Positions 54,988 through 63,330 of a stretch of DNA of 64,000 bases are shown piece after piece. The notes under the pieces were generated by a model. That model was not told the DNA's origin. It did no database searches and was given only the letters and a program-made list of their open reading frames with translations. The position numbers and the translations under genes were made by a program. Numbering within the stretch: the first letter of the stretch is position 1; the number at the start of each line of letters is the position of its first letter. Source of the stretch: Burkholderia plantarii (lineage in GTDB: Bacteria; Pseudomonadota; Gammaproteobacteria; Burkholderiales; Burkholderiaceae). The stretch lies in contig NZ_CP007213.1 of the NCBI RefSeq assembly GCF_001411805.1, positions 3,658,001 to 3,722,000 on the forward strand, written 5' to 3'.

Positions 54988-55326
54988 ATGGAACTGCTGA
55001 CCACCCCCGCGCCCGCCGGCCCGCTGCTCGTCCGCCCGACGGACGCCCACCTCGACGCCGGCAACGTGCAGGCGTTCAAGGACGCGATCGCGCCGCTGCT
55101 CGCCCAGGAAGCGCGCATCGTGTTCGACATGTCGTCGCTCACGTTCGTCGACAGCTCGGGGCTCGGCGCGCTGCTCGCCTGCCTGCGCGAGACGCACCGG
55201 CGCGGCGGCGACTTCAAGCTCTGCGCGATGACCAAGCCCGTCAACGCGCTGTTCGAGCTGATGCGCATGCACCGCGTGTTCAGCGTCCACCGCAGCCAGG
55301 AGGACGCCCTGGCCGCCTTCGCCTGA
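54988..55326 (+). CDS. STAS-domain anti-sigma-factor antagonist
   Basis: 112 residues. IVFDMSSLTFVDSSGLGALLACL is the STAS signature, with S56 (or S57) as the serine that partner kinases phosphorylate. RsbV/SpoIIAA-type proteins bind an anti-sigma or other target when unphosphorylated. The natural partners are the PP2C and HATPase domains of the 1013-residue protein at 56369. ATG at 54988 is the first fitting start. Confidence 0.93.
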   Translation: MELLTTPAPAGPLLVRPTDAHLDAGNVQAFKDAIAPLLAQEARIVFDMSSLTFVDSSGLGALLACLRETHRRGGDFKLCAMTKPVNALFELMRMHRVFSVHRSQEDALAAFA

Positions 55327-55472
55327 GTCCCGCCCGCGCGAGACGGGCCAGGTTCACGATCACGCCATGCTTTTCGCCCCGGCCCGTGCTGCAATCGAGC
55401 CGGCACGGCGCCGGCACCCGCCCGGGCCGGCACCGACGCCCGCCGCGCATGCCTCACGCAAGGAACGACACG

Positions 55473-56372
55473 ATGGTTTGCTGGCCCGATCCGCGCAGGT
55501 TCACGCACCGGCTGGCCCGCCGGCGCCCGGCGTCCGCCCTCCCGTCGGGCGCGCCGGGGCCGGGCCTGGGGCCGCCGTTCGCGCGCTCGCGTGCGGTCGT
55601 GCTGCTCTGCCTGCTGCTGTCGGCCGGCTGCGGGGCGGCCCGCGCGGGGGCCGTGCTCGACCGCGTCCACGCCACCCGCACGCTGCGCGTGTGCCTGTCG
55701 CTCAATGACGGCGGCATCACCTATCGCGACCCGCGCACCGGCGAGGCGCGCGGCATCGACGTGGACCTGTCGGCGGCGTTCGCCGCCGATCTCGACGCGC
55801 AGATCGTCACCATCGACACCTCGTTCGCCACCTTCACCACCGACCTGCTCGCGGACCGCTGCGACATCGCCATGCTCGCGGTGGCCGCCACCCAGGCCCG
55901 CCGCGCGACGCTGCGCTTCAGCCGCCCGTACCTGATGAGCGGCATCGTCGGCGTCGCCTCGCGCGGCAGCGAGGTGGTGACGGCCTGGAACGACATCGAC
56001 CGGCCCGGCGTGCGGGTCGGCGTGCAGCGCGGCTCGCAGATCGAGCCGCTGCTGCGCGATACGCTGAAGCACGCTACCGTGGTGGTGCTCGACTCGCGAC
56101 AGAATCGCGAGGACGAGTTGCAGGCGGGGCGCCTGGACGTGCTGCTCGCGGGCCTTCCGTATGCGTATCGCCTGCTGGAGAATGCCGAATGGGCGCGCAT
56201 CGTCGCGCCGCCGGAGCCGTTTCACCCGATGCCTTACGCATATGCGGTCCGTCCCGGCGACGATGCGTGGCTTGCCACCGTCGACGCGTTCGTCGCGCGC
56301 ATCCAGCGCGACGGCCGGCTCGCCGCGGCGGCTCGCCGTCACCATCTGACCGAGGTCATGCTGCTCCAGTGA
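55473..56372 (+). CDS. Periplasmic solute-binding protein, amino-acid type (SBP family 3), likely lipoprotein
   Basis: 299 residues with AAGGA upstream. A 40-residue Arg/Pro-rich N-terminus precedes VVLLCLLLSAGC, a lipobox whose cysteine may be lipidated. The rest matches amino-acid-binding proteins: TLRVCLSLNDGGITYRDPRTGEARGIDVDL, CDIAMLAVAATQARRATLRFSRPYLM and GVRVGVQRGSQIE. No ABC permease is nearby. GTGA overlap with the next gene, a membrane sensor, suggests that it feeds ligand status to that sensor and not to a transporter. Confidence 0.85.
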   Translation: MVCWPDPRRFTHRLARRRPASALPSGAPGPGLGPPFARSRAVVLLCLLLSAGCGAARAGAVLDRVHATRTLRVCLSLNDGGITYRDPRTGEARGIDVDLSAAFAADLDAQIVTIDTSFATFTTDLLADRCDIAMLAVAATQARRATLRFSRPYLMSGIVGVASRGSEVVTAWNDIDRPGVRVGVQRGSQIEPLLRDTLKHATVVVLDSRQNREDELQAGRLDVLLAGLPYAYRLLENAEWARIVAPPEPFHPMPYAYAVRPGDDAWLATVDAFVARIQRDGRLAAAARRHHLTEVMLLQ

Positions 56373-59300
56373 AACGAATCGAAGCGATCATCGGGCATCA
56401 CACCGCGCAGCTTCCCGCCTGGCTGAACAGCCGCTCGGTGCTGATCGGCGGGGCTTTCGTCGGCGCGCTGCTGGTTGGCGCGGCCGGCGCCTTCGCGTGG
56501 TGGGAGCACCGCGGCGCGATCGACGACGAGCGCGCCAGCGCCACCATGCTGGCGCGCGCCATCGACGACGAAAGCGCGCGGGCGGCCAGCACCGCGAACT
56601 CGATCGCGCGCGCGATCGACAGCACGCTGCAGACCAGCGACCTGCGCCACGCCGACTACGCGAACGCGCTGCTCGCACGCTTCGTCGCCGGCGCGCCGGT
56701 GGTGCGCAGCCTGTCGCTGGTCGACAGCACCGGGCTGGTGTTCGCGAGCTCGAACGAGGCGAACGTCGGCGCCCGCCTCGACCTGGGCCAACTGCCCGGC
56801 CCGCGCGTGCCGTCCACCGACGGCGATCTCGCGATCGGCCACCCGCTCGCCGGGCGCGACCTGGCCGATTCGGCGCTCGCGCGCGGCACGCGCCCCAACG
56901 CCGCCCGCGCGCTGCCGCTGCGCTTCCTGCCGCTCGCGCGCGCGGTCGTGACGCCCGACGGCGACGTGATCCGGATCGTGGTCGCGCTCAATCCCGACTA
57001 CCTGAAGACCACCTTCCAGATGCTGCTGGCCGACGCGCCGCGCTCGGCCGCGCTGGTGTCGCTCGACGGCACGCCGATCGCGGCCACCGGCGCGCCGCTC
57101 GCCGCGACCGACGCCTACGCCTCGCATCCGCTGTTTCGCACGCTGCTGCCGCGCGGCAATGCCGGCACCTTCGACGCGCTCGAGTTCGGCGGCACGGCGA
57201 GCGTGGGCGCCTGGCGCACCGCGCGCCGCTGGCCGTTCGTGACGATCGTGGCCACCCCCGAGGCCAACGCGCTCGCGGGCTGGGCCCTGATCGTGCGCTG
57301 GGTCGCGTTCGGCACCGGCGTGGTGCTGGTGCTGTGGGGCGTGTTCTGCACCGCGGCCGCGCGCAGCCTGCGCCAGAACGCGCTGACGATCGCCGCGCTC
57401 GGCCAGCTGATGCGCGAGATCGCGAGCAGCGAGGCGCGCAACACCGCGGTGCTGACGAGCGCGATGGACGGCATGGTCACGCTCGACGCGCTCGGCCACG
57501 TGGTGGAGTTCAACCGCGAGGCCGAACGGATCTTCGGCTACCGCGCCGAGAACCTGATCGGCCAGCCCGGCGAGGCGCTGCTGCCCGACGAGATCCACGA
57601 GCTGATGCGCGCCGGCCGCGCGCCCGGCGACGACGACCGGCTCGCCGCGCCGCGCCGCCGGCTCGAGCTGAACGCGCGCCGCGCCAACGGCCGCGTGTTC
57701 CCGGCCGAGATCTCGGTCGCGCCGGTGGACGTGGACGGCGAGCTCTACTACTTCTGCACCGTGCGCGACCTCTCCGAGGCCAAGCGCGCCGCGCACGAAC
57801 GCGCGCAGCTGCTGGCGAAATACCGCGATTCGTCGTCGGACCTGCGCGGCCTGAAGAGCGCGCTCGACGAGCACGCGATCGTCAGCATCCTCGCGCCGGA
57901 CGGCACGATCCTCTACGCCAACACCATGCTCGCCTCGGTCAGCGGCTACCAGAGCGACGAGCTGGTCGGCCAGTCGTACCGGATGCTGCGCCCCGACGAC
58001 GCCTCGGGCGGGCTCGCCGTGGACGGCCTGCCCGCGCTGATCCGCGAGGGCGCGCCGTGGAGCGGCCAGCTGGTCCACCGGCGCCGCGACGGCTCGCTGT
58101 TCTGGACCGCCTCCACGCTGGTGCCGATCATGAACACGTCGCACGACACCAAGCACGCGTTCCTGATCCAGACCGACATCAGCCTGCAGGTGGCCGGCGA
58201 ACGCGCGCTGAAGGACGCGCATCGGGCCGAGCTCGAACTCGGCGCCGGCATCCAGCGCGGCCTGCTGATCGGCGATCTGCCGCCGGCCGTCCACGACTGC
58301 CTGGTCGCCAGCTTCAACGTCGCCTCGCGCGGCATCAACGGCGACTTCTTCGACCTGTTCGAATTCGACGACGGCTGCTTCGACCTGCTGGTCGGCGACG
58401 CGATGGGCAAGGGCGTGCCCGCCGCGCTGCTCGGCGCGGCGTTGAAGATGCAGTTCTCGCGGTCGATCGCCGAGCTGGTCGCGCACGGCGGCGCGCCGGG
58501 CACCATGCGGCGGCCGTCGCCGGCACAGATCGTGGCGCACGCGCAGCGCGCGATGCATACGCGGCTGCAGGCGCTAGACAGCTTCGTCACGCTCTGCTAC
58601 CTGCGCATCGACCGCGTGCGCGGCACCGCCACCTGGGTCGGCTGCGGCCACGAGGAAACCATGCTGTTTCGCGGCAACGCGCCGCCCGAATTCCTGCGCA
58701 ACCAGCATCCGCCGCTCGGCGTGATCGAGGAGGCCGAGGTGTTCGAGGACACGGTACGGCTCGGCTCCGGCGACACGCTCGCGCTCTACTCGGACGGCCT
58801 CACCGACGCGGTCGATCGTGCCGGCGAGCGCTTCGGGCTCGACCGCCTGGCGGCGACGCTGCGCGCGCTGCTGCCCTCGCACCGCCGCCCCGGCACGATC
58901 GTGCGCGGCATGCGCGCGGCCGTCGAGGCGTTCACCAACAGCGCCCGGATTCCCGACGACATGACGATGCTGGTGCTGCAGCTGCCCGACGGCGGCCCCA
59001 ACGCGCGCCGCGCGCGGCTCGACATGCCGCGCACGCTCTCGCAGCTGCAGCTGCTGCGCACCTTCGTCACAACGCACGCGACGGCCGGGCTCGGCGACGA
59101 CGACGCGGCCGCGCTGGCGCTGGCCGCGGTCGAACTCGCGAGCAACATCGTGCGGCACGACTCGCGGCCCGGCGACGGGCCGATCGAGGTGGTCGGCACC
59201 GCCGGCGCCGGCTTCGCGATGCTCGAATTCGTCTACGACGGGCGGCCGTTCACGCCGCCAGCCGAGCTCGCGCCGGACTTCTCGGGCGAATCGGAAGGCG

Positions 59301-59410
59301 GCTTCGGCCTGTTCATCATCCGCGAGAGCTGCGACGAGGTCAGCCACGATCACGCGAACGGCATCAATCGCGTCGTGCTCGTGAAGCGGCGCCGCCTGCT
59401 GGCCGGATGA
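56369..59410 (+). CDS. Membrane sensor: Cache-like region, two PAS domains, PP2C phosphatase and RsbW-like kinase
   Basis: 1013 residues from a GTG at 56369. Order: membrane helix (LIGGAFVGALLVGAAGAFAW), periplasmic sensor of about 250 residues, second helix (ALIVRWVAFGTGVVLVLWGVFC), two PAS domains (about 355-480 and 500-610), SpoIIE/RsbU-type PP2C (INGDFFDLFEF, LLVGDAMGKG, YSDGLTDAVD, DDMTMLVLQ) and a C-terminal HATPase (VELASNIVRHD, YDGRPFTPP, GGFGLFIIRE). It thus holds both the phosphatase and the kinase of a partner switch in one chain, with the STAS protein as probable substrate. Confidence 0.92.
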   Translation: MKRIEAIIGHHTAQLPAWLNSRSVLIGGAFVGALLVGAAGAFAWWEHRGAIDDERASATMLARAIDDESARAASTANSIARAIDSTLQTSDLRHADYANALLARFVAGAPVVRSLSLVDSTGLVFASSNEANVGARLDLGQLPGPRVPSTDGDLAIGHPLAGRDLADSALARGTRPNAARALPLRFLPLARAVVTPDGDVIRIVVALNPDYLKTTFQMLLADAPRSAALVSLDGTPIAATGAPLAATDAYASHPLFRTLLPRGNAGTFDALEFGGTASVGAWRTARRWPFVTIVATPEANALAGWALIVRWVAFGTGVVLVLWGVFCTAAARSLRQNALTIAALGQLMREIASSEARNTAVLTSAMDGMVTLDALGHVVEFNREAERIFGYRAENLIGQPGEALLPDEIHELMRAGRAPGDDDRLAAPRRRLELNARRANGRVFPAEISVAPVDVDGELYYFCTVRDLSEAKRAAHERAQLLAKYRDSSSDLRGLKSALDEHAIVSILAPDGTILYANTMLASVSGYQSDELVGQSYRMLRPDDASGGLAVDGLPALIREGAPWSGQLVHRRRDGSLFWTASTLVPIMNTSHDTKHAFLIQTDISLQVAGERALKDAHRAELELGAGIQRGLLIGDLPPAVHDCLVASFNVASRGINGDFFDLFEFDDGCFDLLVGDAMGKGVPAALLGAALKMQFSRSIAELVAHGGAPGTMRRPSPAQIVAHAQRAMHTRLQALDSFVTLCYLRIDRVRGTATWVGCGHEETMLFRGNAPPEFLRNQHPPLGVIEEAEVFEDTVRLGSGDTLALYSDGLTDAVDRAGERFGLDRLAATLRALLPSHRRPGTIVRGMRAAVEAFTNSARIPDDMTMLVLQLPDGGPNARRARLDMPRTLSQLQLLRTFVTTHATAGLGDDDAAALALAAVELASNIVRHDSRPGDGPIEVVGTAGAGFAMLEFVYDGRPFTPPAELAPDFSGESEGGFGLFIIRESCDEVSHDHANGINRVVLVKRRRLLAG

Positions 59411-59855
59411 GTCGCGCGGCCGGAGGCCGGGCCGGCCACGAGCCGGCGCCGAAGCGATGCCGAAGCGGGGCCGAGCCGATGCTGGCCCGCCGCCGCGGGC
59501 GCGCCGAAACGGCTCCGGATCGGCGTGGCCCGGGCGCCACGCCGGCGGCCCGGGCCGGACCGGCGATCTGACCGTTCAGGCGCCCGCGCCACACGTCCCA
59601 AGCTTGTTCCGCGGGCCGCCCGAAGCCGCCCCGCGAGCCCTTCTGCCACGCCCCCGACACGCCTCGCGCGAGCCCGGCGGCGCCCGTCGGCCAGCCCCCC
59701 TCGTCCGGCCGAATCCCGCGCCGGTCGTGCCATTCCTCATACTTTCAGAATCGCAGGAAATGGCTTGGCCGACGCGGCGACGTTTGCAGTTCTGTCACGA
59801 TTCCCGCTCTGATTCGCGTTGCAATGGAGCCCATCCACCCAGGAGGGCCCACGCG
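59411..59855. other. Intergenic, 445 bases, before the glycosyltransferase genes
   Basis: GC-rich at first, less so from about 59730 to 59830, where the promoter of the following small gene should lie. No terminator with a T-run follows the sensor gene, so read-through into the next genes cannot be excluded. Confidence 0.4.
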
Positions 59856-60065
59856 ATGATCGCAATCTCTTTGGACGCACAACAACGCTGCAGCCGTCGC
59901 TCGGGCCGCCGGCAGGCCGCGGCTCGTCCGCAGTCGGGACGCGCGCGTCAGCTTCGCCGGGCTCGCGCGTGGCGCATGCAGTCCACCGTCGTGCCGCTGC
60001 GCCGCGCGTTCGTGCCGTGCTGGGTGGGCAGCGCGTTCCGCGCGCCGATGGAGGACGAATTTTGA
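59856..60065 (+). CDS. Small basic protein coupled to a glycosyltransferase gene
   Basis: 69 residues, MIAISLDAQQRCSRRSGRRQ to the end FRAPMEDEF, very rich in arginine (about 16). A perfect AGGAGG at 59841-59846 lies 9 bases before the ATG. The stop TGA at 60063-60065 overlaps the TTG start of the glycosyltransferase. No family is recognised; it may be a leader peptide for coupling or a small nucleic-acid- or membrane-binding protein. Confidence 0.55.
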   Translation: MIAISLDAQQRCSRRSGRRQAAARPQSGRARQLRRARAWRMQSTVVPLRRAFVPCWVGSAFRAPMEDEF

Positions 60066-61096
60066 ACCCGCATCAGGTCGCCGTGGTCGTCACGGGGCGT
60101 GATCGCGACGGCACGCTGGCGCGCTGCCTGCGCGGCGTGCGGGCCGCCGACTGGCGCGAGCTGCCGGTCGAGCTGCTGTACGCGACCGACGACCCACATG
60201 GCGCCGACGCCGTGCGCGCCGCCCGTCACGGCGCGCGCGTCGTAGCGGTCGAGCCGCGCATGGCGAGCGCGCCCGCCGGCCCGGCCGTCACGCGCGCCGC
60301 GCTGCGCAACGCCGGCTGGCGCGCGAGCGGTGCCGATACCGTGCTGTTTCTCGGCGCCGACACCCTGCTCGACCGCGCGTTTCCGAAGCGCGCGCTGGCC
60401 CGCCTCGAAGCCGCCGGCTGCGCGGCCGTGCGCGGCCAGTGCCGCGAGGCGCTGCCGCATCAGTCGCCGTATGCGGCCGTGGTGGATCTGGACGGGCTGA
60501 TGCCGTCCGGCGACGCGCTCGATCGCGTCGGCGACGCCCTGTTTCGCCGCGCCGCGCTCGAGGAAGTCGGCGGCTTCGACGCGAACCTCGCCGACGGCGA
60601 GGCGGCCGACCTGTGCCGGCGTCTGGCCGCGCGCCGCTGGTGGGTGGACGAACCGGCGATCCCGATGGCGCGCCACGACGACGTGCTCGCCGGCTTTCGC
60701 GACTACTGGCGCCGCGCGGTGCGGATCGGCGAGGCCTACGCGGCCGCCGACGCACGCTGCGCGGGCCGCGCCGCTTTCCCGCACGGCTACGCGCCGCAAC
60801 GCAACCGCGCCCACGGCAGCGCGCTCGGCGTCGCGGCGCTGCTGCTCGCCGTGACGCTCGCGCTCGCGCCGGCCGCCGCCTGGGGCCTCGTCGCGCTGTT
60901 CGGCGCGGCGCTGCTGCACACGGCGTGGCGCGCCCGGCCGGGCGCCGGCGACTGGCGCCTCGCGACGCTCTATGCGCTCCACGCGCACCTGCAACAACTG
61001 CCGATTCTTTATGGCCAACTCGCTTACCGCCGCCGTCATGCCGCCGCCGCTCGTCCGCGACGCGCACCTCGCCATCTCCCCGGGGGGGTTCGATGA
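60062..61096 (+). CDS. Family 2 glycosyltransferase
   Basis: 344 residues from a TTG at 60062 with GGAGGA upstream. The Rossmann half has VAVVVTGRDRDGTLARCLRGVRAADW and TVLFLGADTLLDRAF (DxD-like position). The C-terminal half contains GDALFRRAALEEVGGFDANLADGEAADLCRRL and a membrane segment (GVAALLLAVTLALAPAAAWGLVALFGAALL). It adds a sugar to a polysaccharide, lipid or protein acceptor; which is unknown. It overlaps the next glycosyltransferase gene. Confidence 0.8.
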   Translation: MNPHQVAVVVTGRDRDGTLARCLRGVRAADWRELPVELLYATDDPHGADAVRAARHGARVVAVEPRMASAPAGPAVTRAALRNAGWRASGADTVLFLGADTLLDRAFPKRALARLEAAGCAAVRGQCREALPHQSPYAAVVDLDGLMPSGDALDRVGDALFRRAALEEVGGFDANLADGEAADLCRRLAARRWWVDEPAIPMARHDDVLAGFRDYWRRAVRIGEAYAAADARCAGRAAFPHGYAPQRNRAHGSALGVAALLLAVTLALAPAAAWGLVALFGAALLHTAWRARPGAGDWRLATLYALHAHLQQLPILYGQLAYRRRHAAAARPRRAPRHLPGGVR

Positions 61097-62216
61097 CGAG
61101 GCGGGCCGGGCGCGATCGGCCCGGCCCGTCGTGAGCGGCGGCCTTCACGGCGGCCACGGCGCGGGCCGCGCGCTGCGCCCGTCGCCGCACGAACACGTGC
61201 TGGCCCGGCGCGCGCTCTCGATCCTGATTGTCGCGCACGACTGCGTCGAGCACATCGACCGCCAGCTCGCGCTGCTGAGCGTGGCCGCGCGCTATCGCGA
61301 CTGGCAGGTGATCGTGGTCGACAACGCATCCACCGACGGCACGCCCGACCTCGTCGAGGCCAATCACCCGTGGGCGCGGCTGATCCGCTCGCCCGTCAAC
61401 ATCGGCTACGCGGCGGCCTGCAACCTCGCCGCGCAGGAAGCGCACGGCGCGTTGCTGCTGCTGATGCATCCGGACACGCATGCGCAGCCGGCGATGATCG
61501 CGCGCGCCGCCGCGCGCATGCTCGTCAATCCGCACGTGGGCATCGCCGGCGGCCGGCTGGTGGACGCGGCCGGCAACGAGATCCCCGCCTCGCACCGCTT
61601 CCCGAGCGCGCTCGGCGACGCGTTCGCGTGGCGCGGCCCGCTCGGGCGCGCGGCGGCACGGCGCGCGCAACTCGACCCTGACCTGCAGCCGCGCCGGCCG
61701 GCGCGCGTCGTCGACTGGGTGTCCGATGCGTTCGCGATGGTGCGCCACGACGTGTTCCGCTACCTGAACGGCTTCGACACGCGCTTTTTCATGTACTGCG
61801 AGGATATCGACCTGTGCCAGCGCGCCGGCGCGGCGGGGTTCGAGGTGATGTACTGGCCGGACGTGCGCGCGCGCTGCGTGAGCGGCGGCACGGCGGGCGT
61901 GGGCGGCGGAATCGGCCAGGCGGCCGGCGACGCGGCCCGGCGCGAGCGCTGGCAGATCCGCAGCCGCCTGCTGTACCACCACAAGCACCAAGGCTCCACC
62001 AGCGCCTGGATCGCGAGCCGCGTCGAGGCGGCCTGGCTCACGCTGGCGGGTTGGGGTTATCGCTGCGGCGACGCGCTGCAGCCGGCCGACGCCGGCGCCG
62101 GCGAGGGCGATGCGGCGAGCGGCCATCGCGATGCGTTCGCGCGCCGCGCGCAGGTGGATGATGCCTGGCGCGCCACCGATGGCGGCCGCGAATCGCCGCC
62201 GGGGCCGTGGCGCTGA
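61011..62216 (+). CDS. Family 2 glycosyltransferase, rhamnosyltransferase-like
   Basis: 401 residues from the ATG at 61011; other in-frame starts such as 61038 are possible because the recognised domain begins about residue 68. LSILIVAHDCVEHIDRQLALL, VIVVDNASTDGTPDLVEA, SPVNIGYAAACNLAAQEAHG and LLMHPDTH form the nucleotide-sugar site; DAFAMVRHDVFRYLNGFDTRFFMYCEDIDLCQR is the acceptor and catalytic region. It resembles WbbL-type rhamnosyltransferases. The overlap with the preceding gene indicates a shared polysaccharide pathway. Confidence 0.88.
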   Translation: MANSLTAAVMPPPLVRDAHLAISPGGFDDEAGRARSARPVVSGGLHGGHGAGRALRPSPHEHVLARRALSILIVAHDCVEHIDRQLALLSVAARYRDWQVIVVDNASTDGTPDLVEANHPWARLIRSPVNIGYAAACNLAAQEAHGALLLLMHPDTHAQPAMIARAAARMLVNPHVGIAGGRLVDAAGNEIPASHRFPSALGDAFAWRGPLGRAAARRAQLDPDLQPRRPARVVDWVSDAFAMVRHDVFRYLNGFDTRFFMYCEDIDLCQRAGAAGFEVMYWPDVRARCVSGGTAGVGGGIGQAAGDAARRERWQIRSRLLYHHKHQGSTSAWIASRVEAAWLTLAGWGYRCGDALQPADAGAGEGDAASGHRDAFARRAQVDDAWRATDGGRESPPGPWR

Positions 62217-62320
62217 GCGCCGTGTCCGCTCCGGCCGCGCGGGCGCGGGCCGAGGCCGCCGCGCCGTGGCGGGCCGCCCGGGGCGTTTTACGCGCGCCGC
62301 GTCCGGGCCTCGTTCAGGCC

Positions 62321-63010
62321 TTATTCCGGCGAATCGAGCCGCACGCAGCGGTAGCCGTAGCCGTAGATCGGGATGACCTTCCAGCCGTTGGAACCGTCGA
62401 GCTGCAGCTTCTTGCGCAGCCGGCTCACGTGGGTGTCGACGGTGCGCGTGTCGACGTCGGCATGCACGCCCCAGACGCGGTTCAGCAGATGGTCGCGCGA
62501 CAGCAGCTGCCCCGGGCTCTGGAACATGTAGACTGCGAGGTCGAACTCCTTCTGCGTGAGATCGACCGAACTGCCGTTCACGGCGATCCGCACCCGCTGG
62601 ATGTCGATCTCGTAGGCGCCGAGCGTGAGCGGCGCCTTGCCGCCGATCCCGTAGCGGCGCGCCACCGCCGCGATCCGCGCCAGCATCTCGGCCGCGCGGG
62701 CCGGCTTCACCAGGTAGTCGTCGGCGCCGGCGCGCAGCGCGGTCAGCACCGTCTGCTCGTCGTCGCGCGCGGTCAGCACGATCACGGGCACGTTCCAGCC
62801 CACGTGGTCGCGCACCCACTGGATCATCGCGTCGCCCGTGGTGTCGGGCAGCATCCAGTCGATCACGAGCAACTGGAATCGCTCGTTCTTCAGCGCCTCG
62901 GTAAACGCGGCGCCCGTCGCAAAACCCTGTACGCGATGCCCGCCATGTTCGAGCCACAACATGATCAGGTCGCGTTGGTCGGCATCGTCTTCCAGCACGG
63001 CGGTCAGCAT
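62321..63010 (-). CDS. OmpR-family response regulator
   Basis: 229 residues. Receiver: ED at residues 7-8, phospho-acceptor D51 in LLVIDWMLPD, K in YLVKPA. DNA-binding winged helix: VDLTQKEFDLAVYMFQSPGQLLSRDHLLNRVWG, VDTHVSRLRKKL, IYGYGYRCV. No kinase gene is adjacent on its strand; the Cache-domain protein starting 320 bases away on the other strand may be the sensor. Convergent with the second glycosyltransferase. Confidence 0.95.
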   Translation of the reverse strand: MLTAVLEDDADQRDLIMLWLEHGGHRVQGFATGAAFTEALKNERFQLLVIDWMLPDTTGDAMIQWVRDHVGWNVPVIVLTARDDEQTVLTALRAGADDYLVKPARAAEMLARIAAVARRYGIGGKAPLTLGAYEIDIQRVRIAVNGSSVDLTQKEFDLAVYMFQSPGQLLSRDHLLNRVWGVHADVDTRTVDTHVSRLRKKLQLDGSNGWKVIPIYGYGYRCVRLDSPE

Positions 63011-63330
63011 TGCGGGTACTCCATCCAGAAAATGGCCCCATCTTACTCACCCGCCGGGCGATTGGGAAATCGCGTGTGACCGGCGCCGTGCGCCACGCGC
63101 GTCGCCATCCCGGCCGGCGTGCTGCCCGACGGCGATACGCTGCGCCGCACGCTGCCTCGCGTGTTGCCCCCGGCAGGCCGGCACGCGGCCATGTCACAAA
63201 CTTGCAGCGCGATCAGCCAGGCGCGCGCGGTGCGTCGCGGCGGCCCGAAATCGCGGACAATAGCTGACCCTGGCGCGCCGGCGCCGCGTTGCGCGGCGGG
63301 TGCGCCGCCGCTTGTTTGCGTCGATCGACC
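63011..63330. other. Divergent intergenic region, 320 bases
   Basis: No gene is seen. It holds the promoters of the OmpR-type regulator and of the Cache-domain sensor. I could not identify a clear dyad. Confidence 0.4.
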
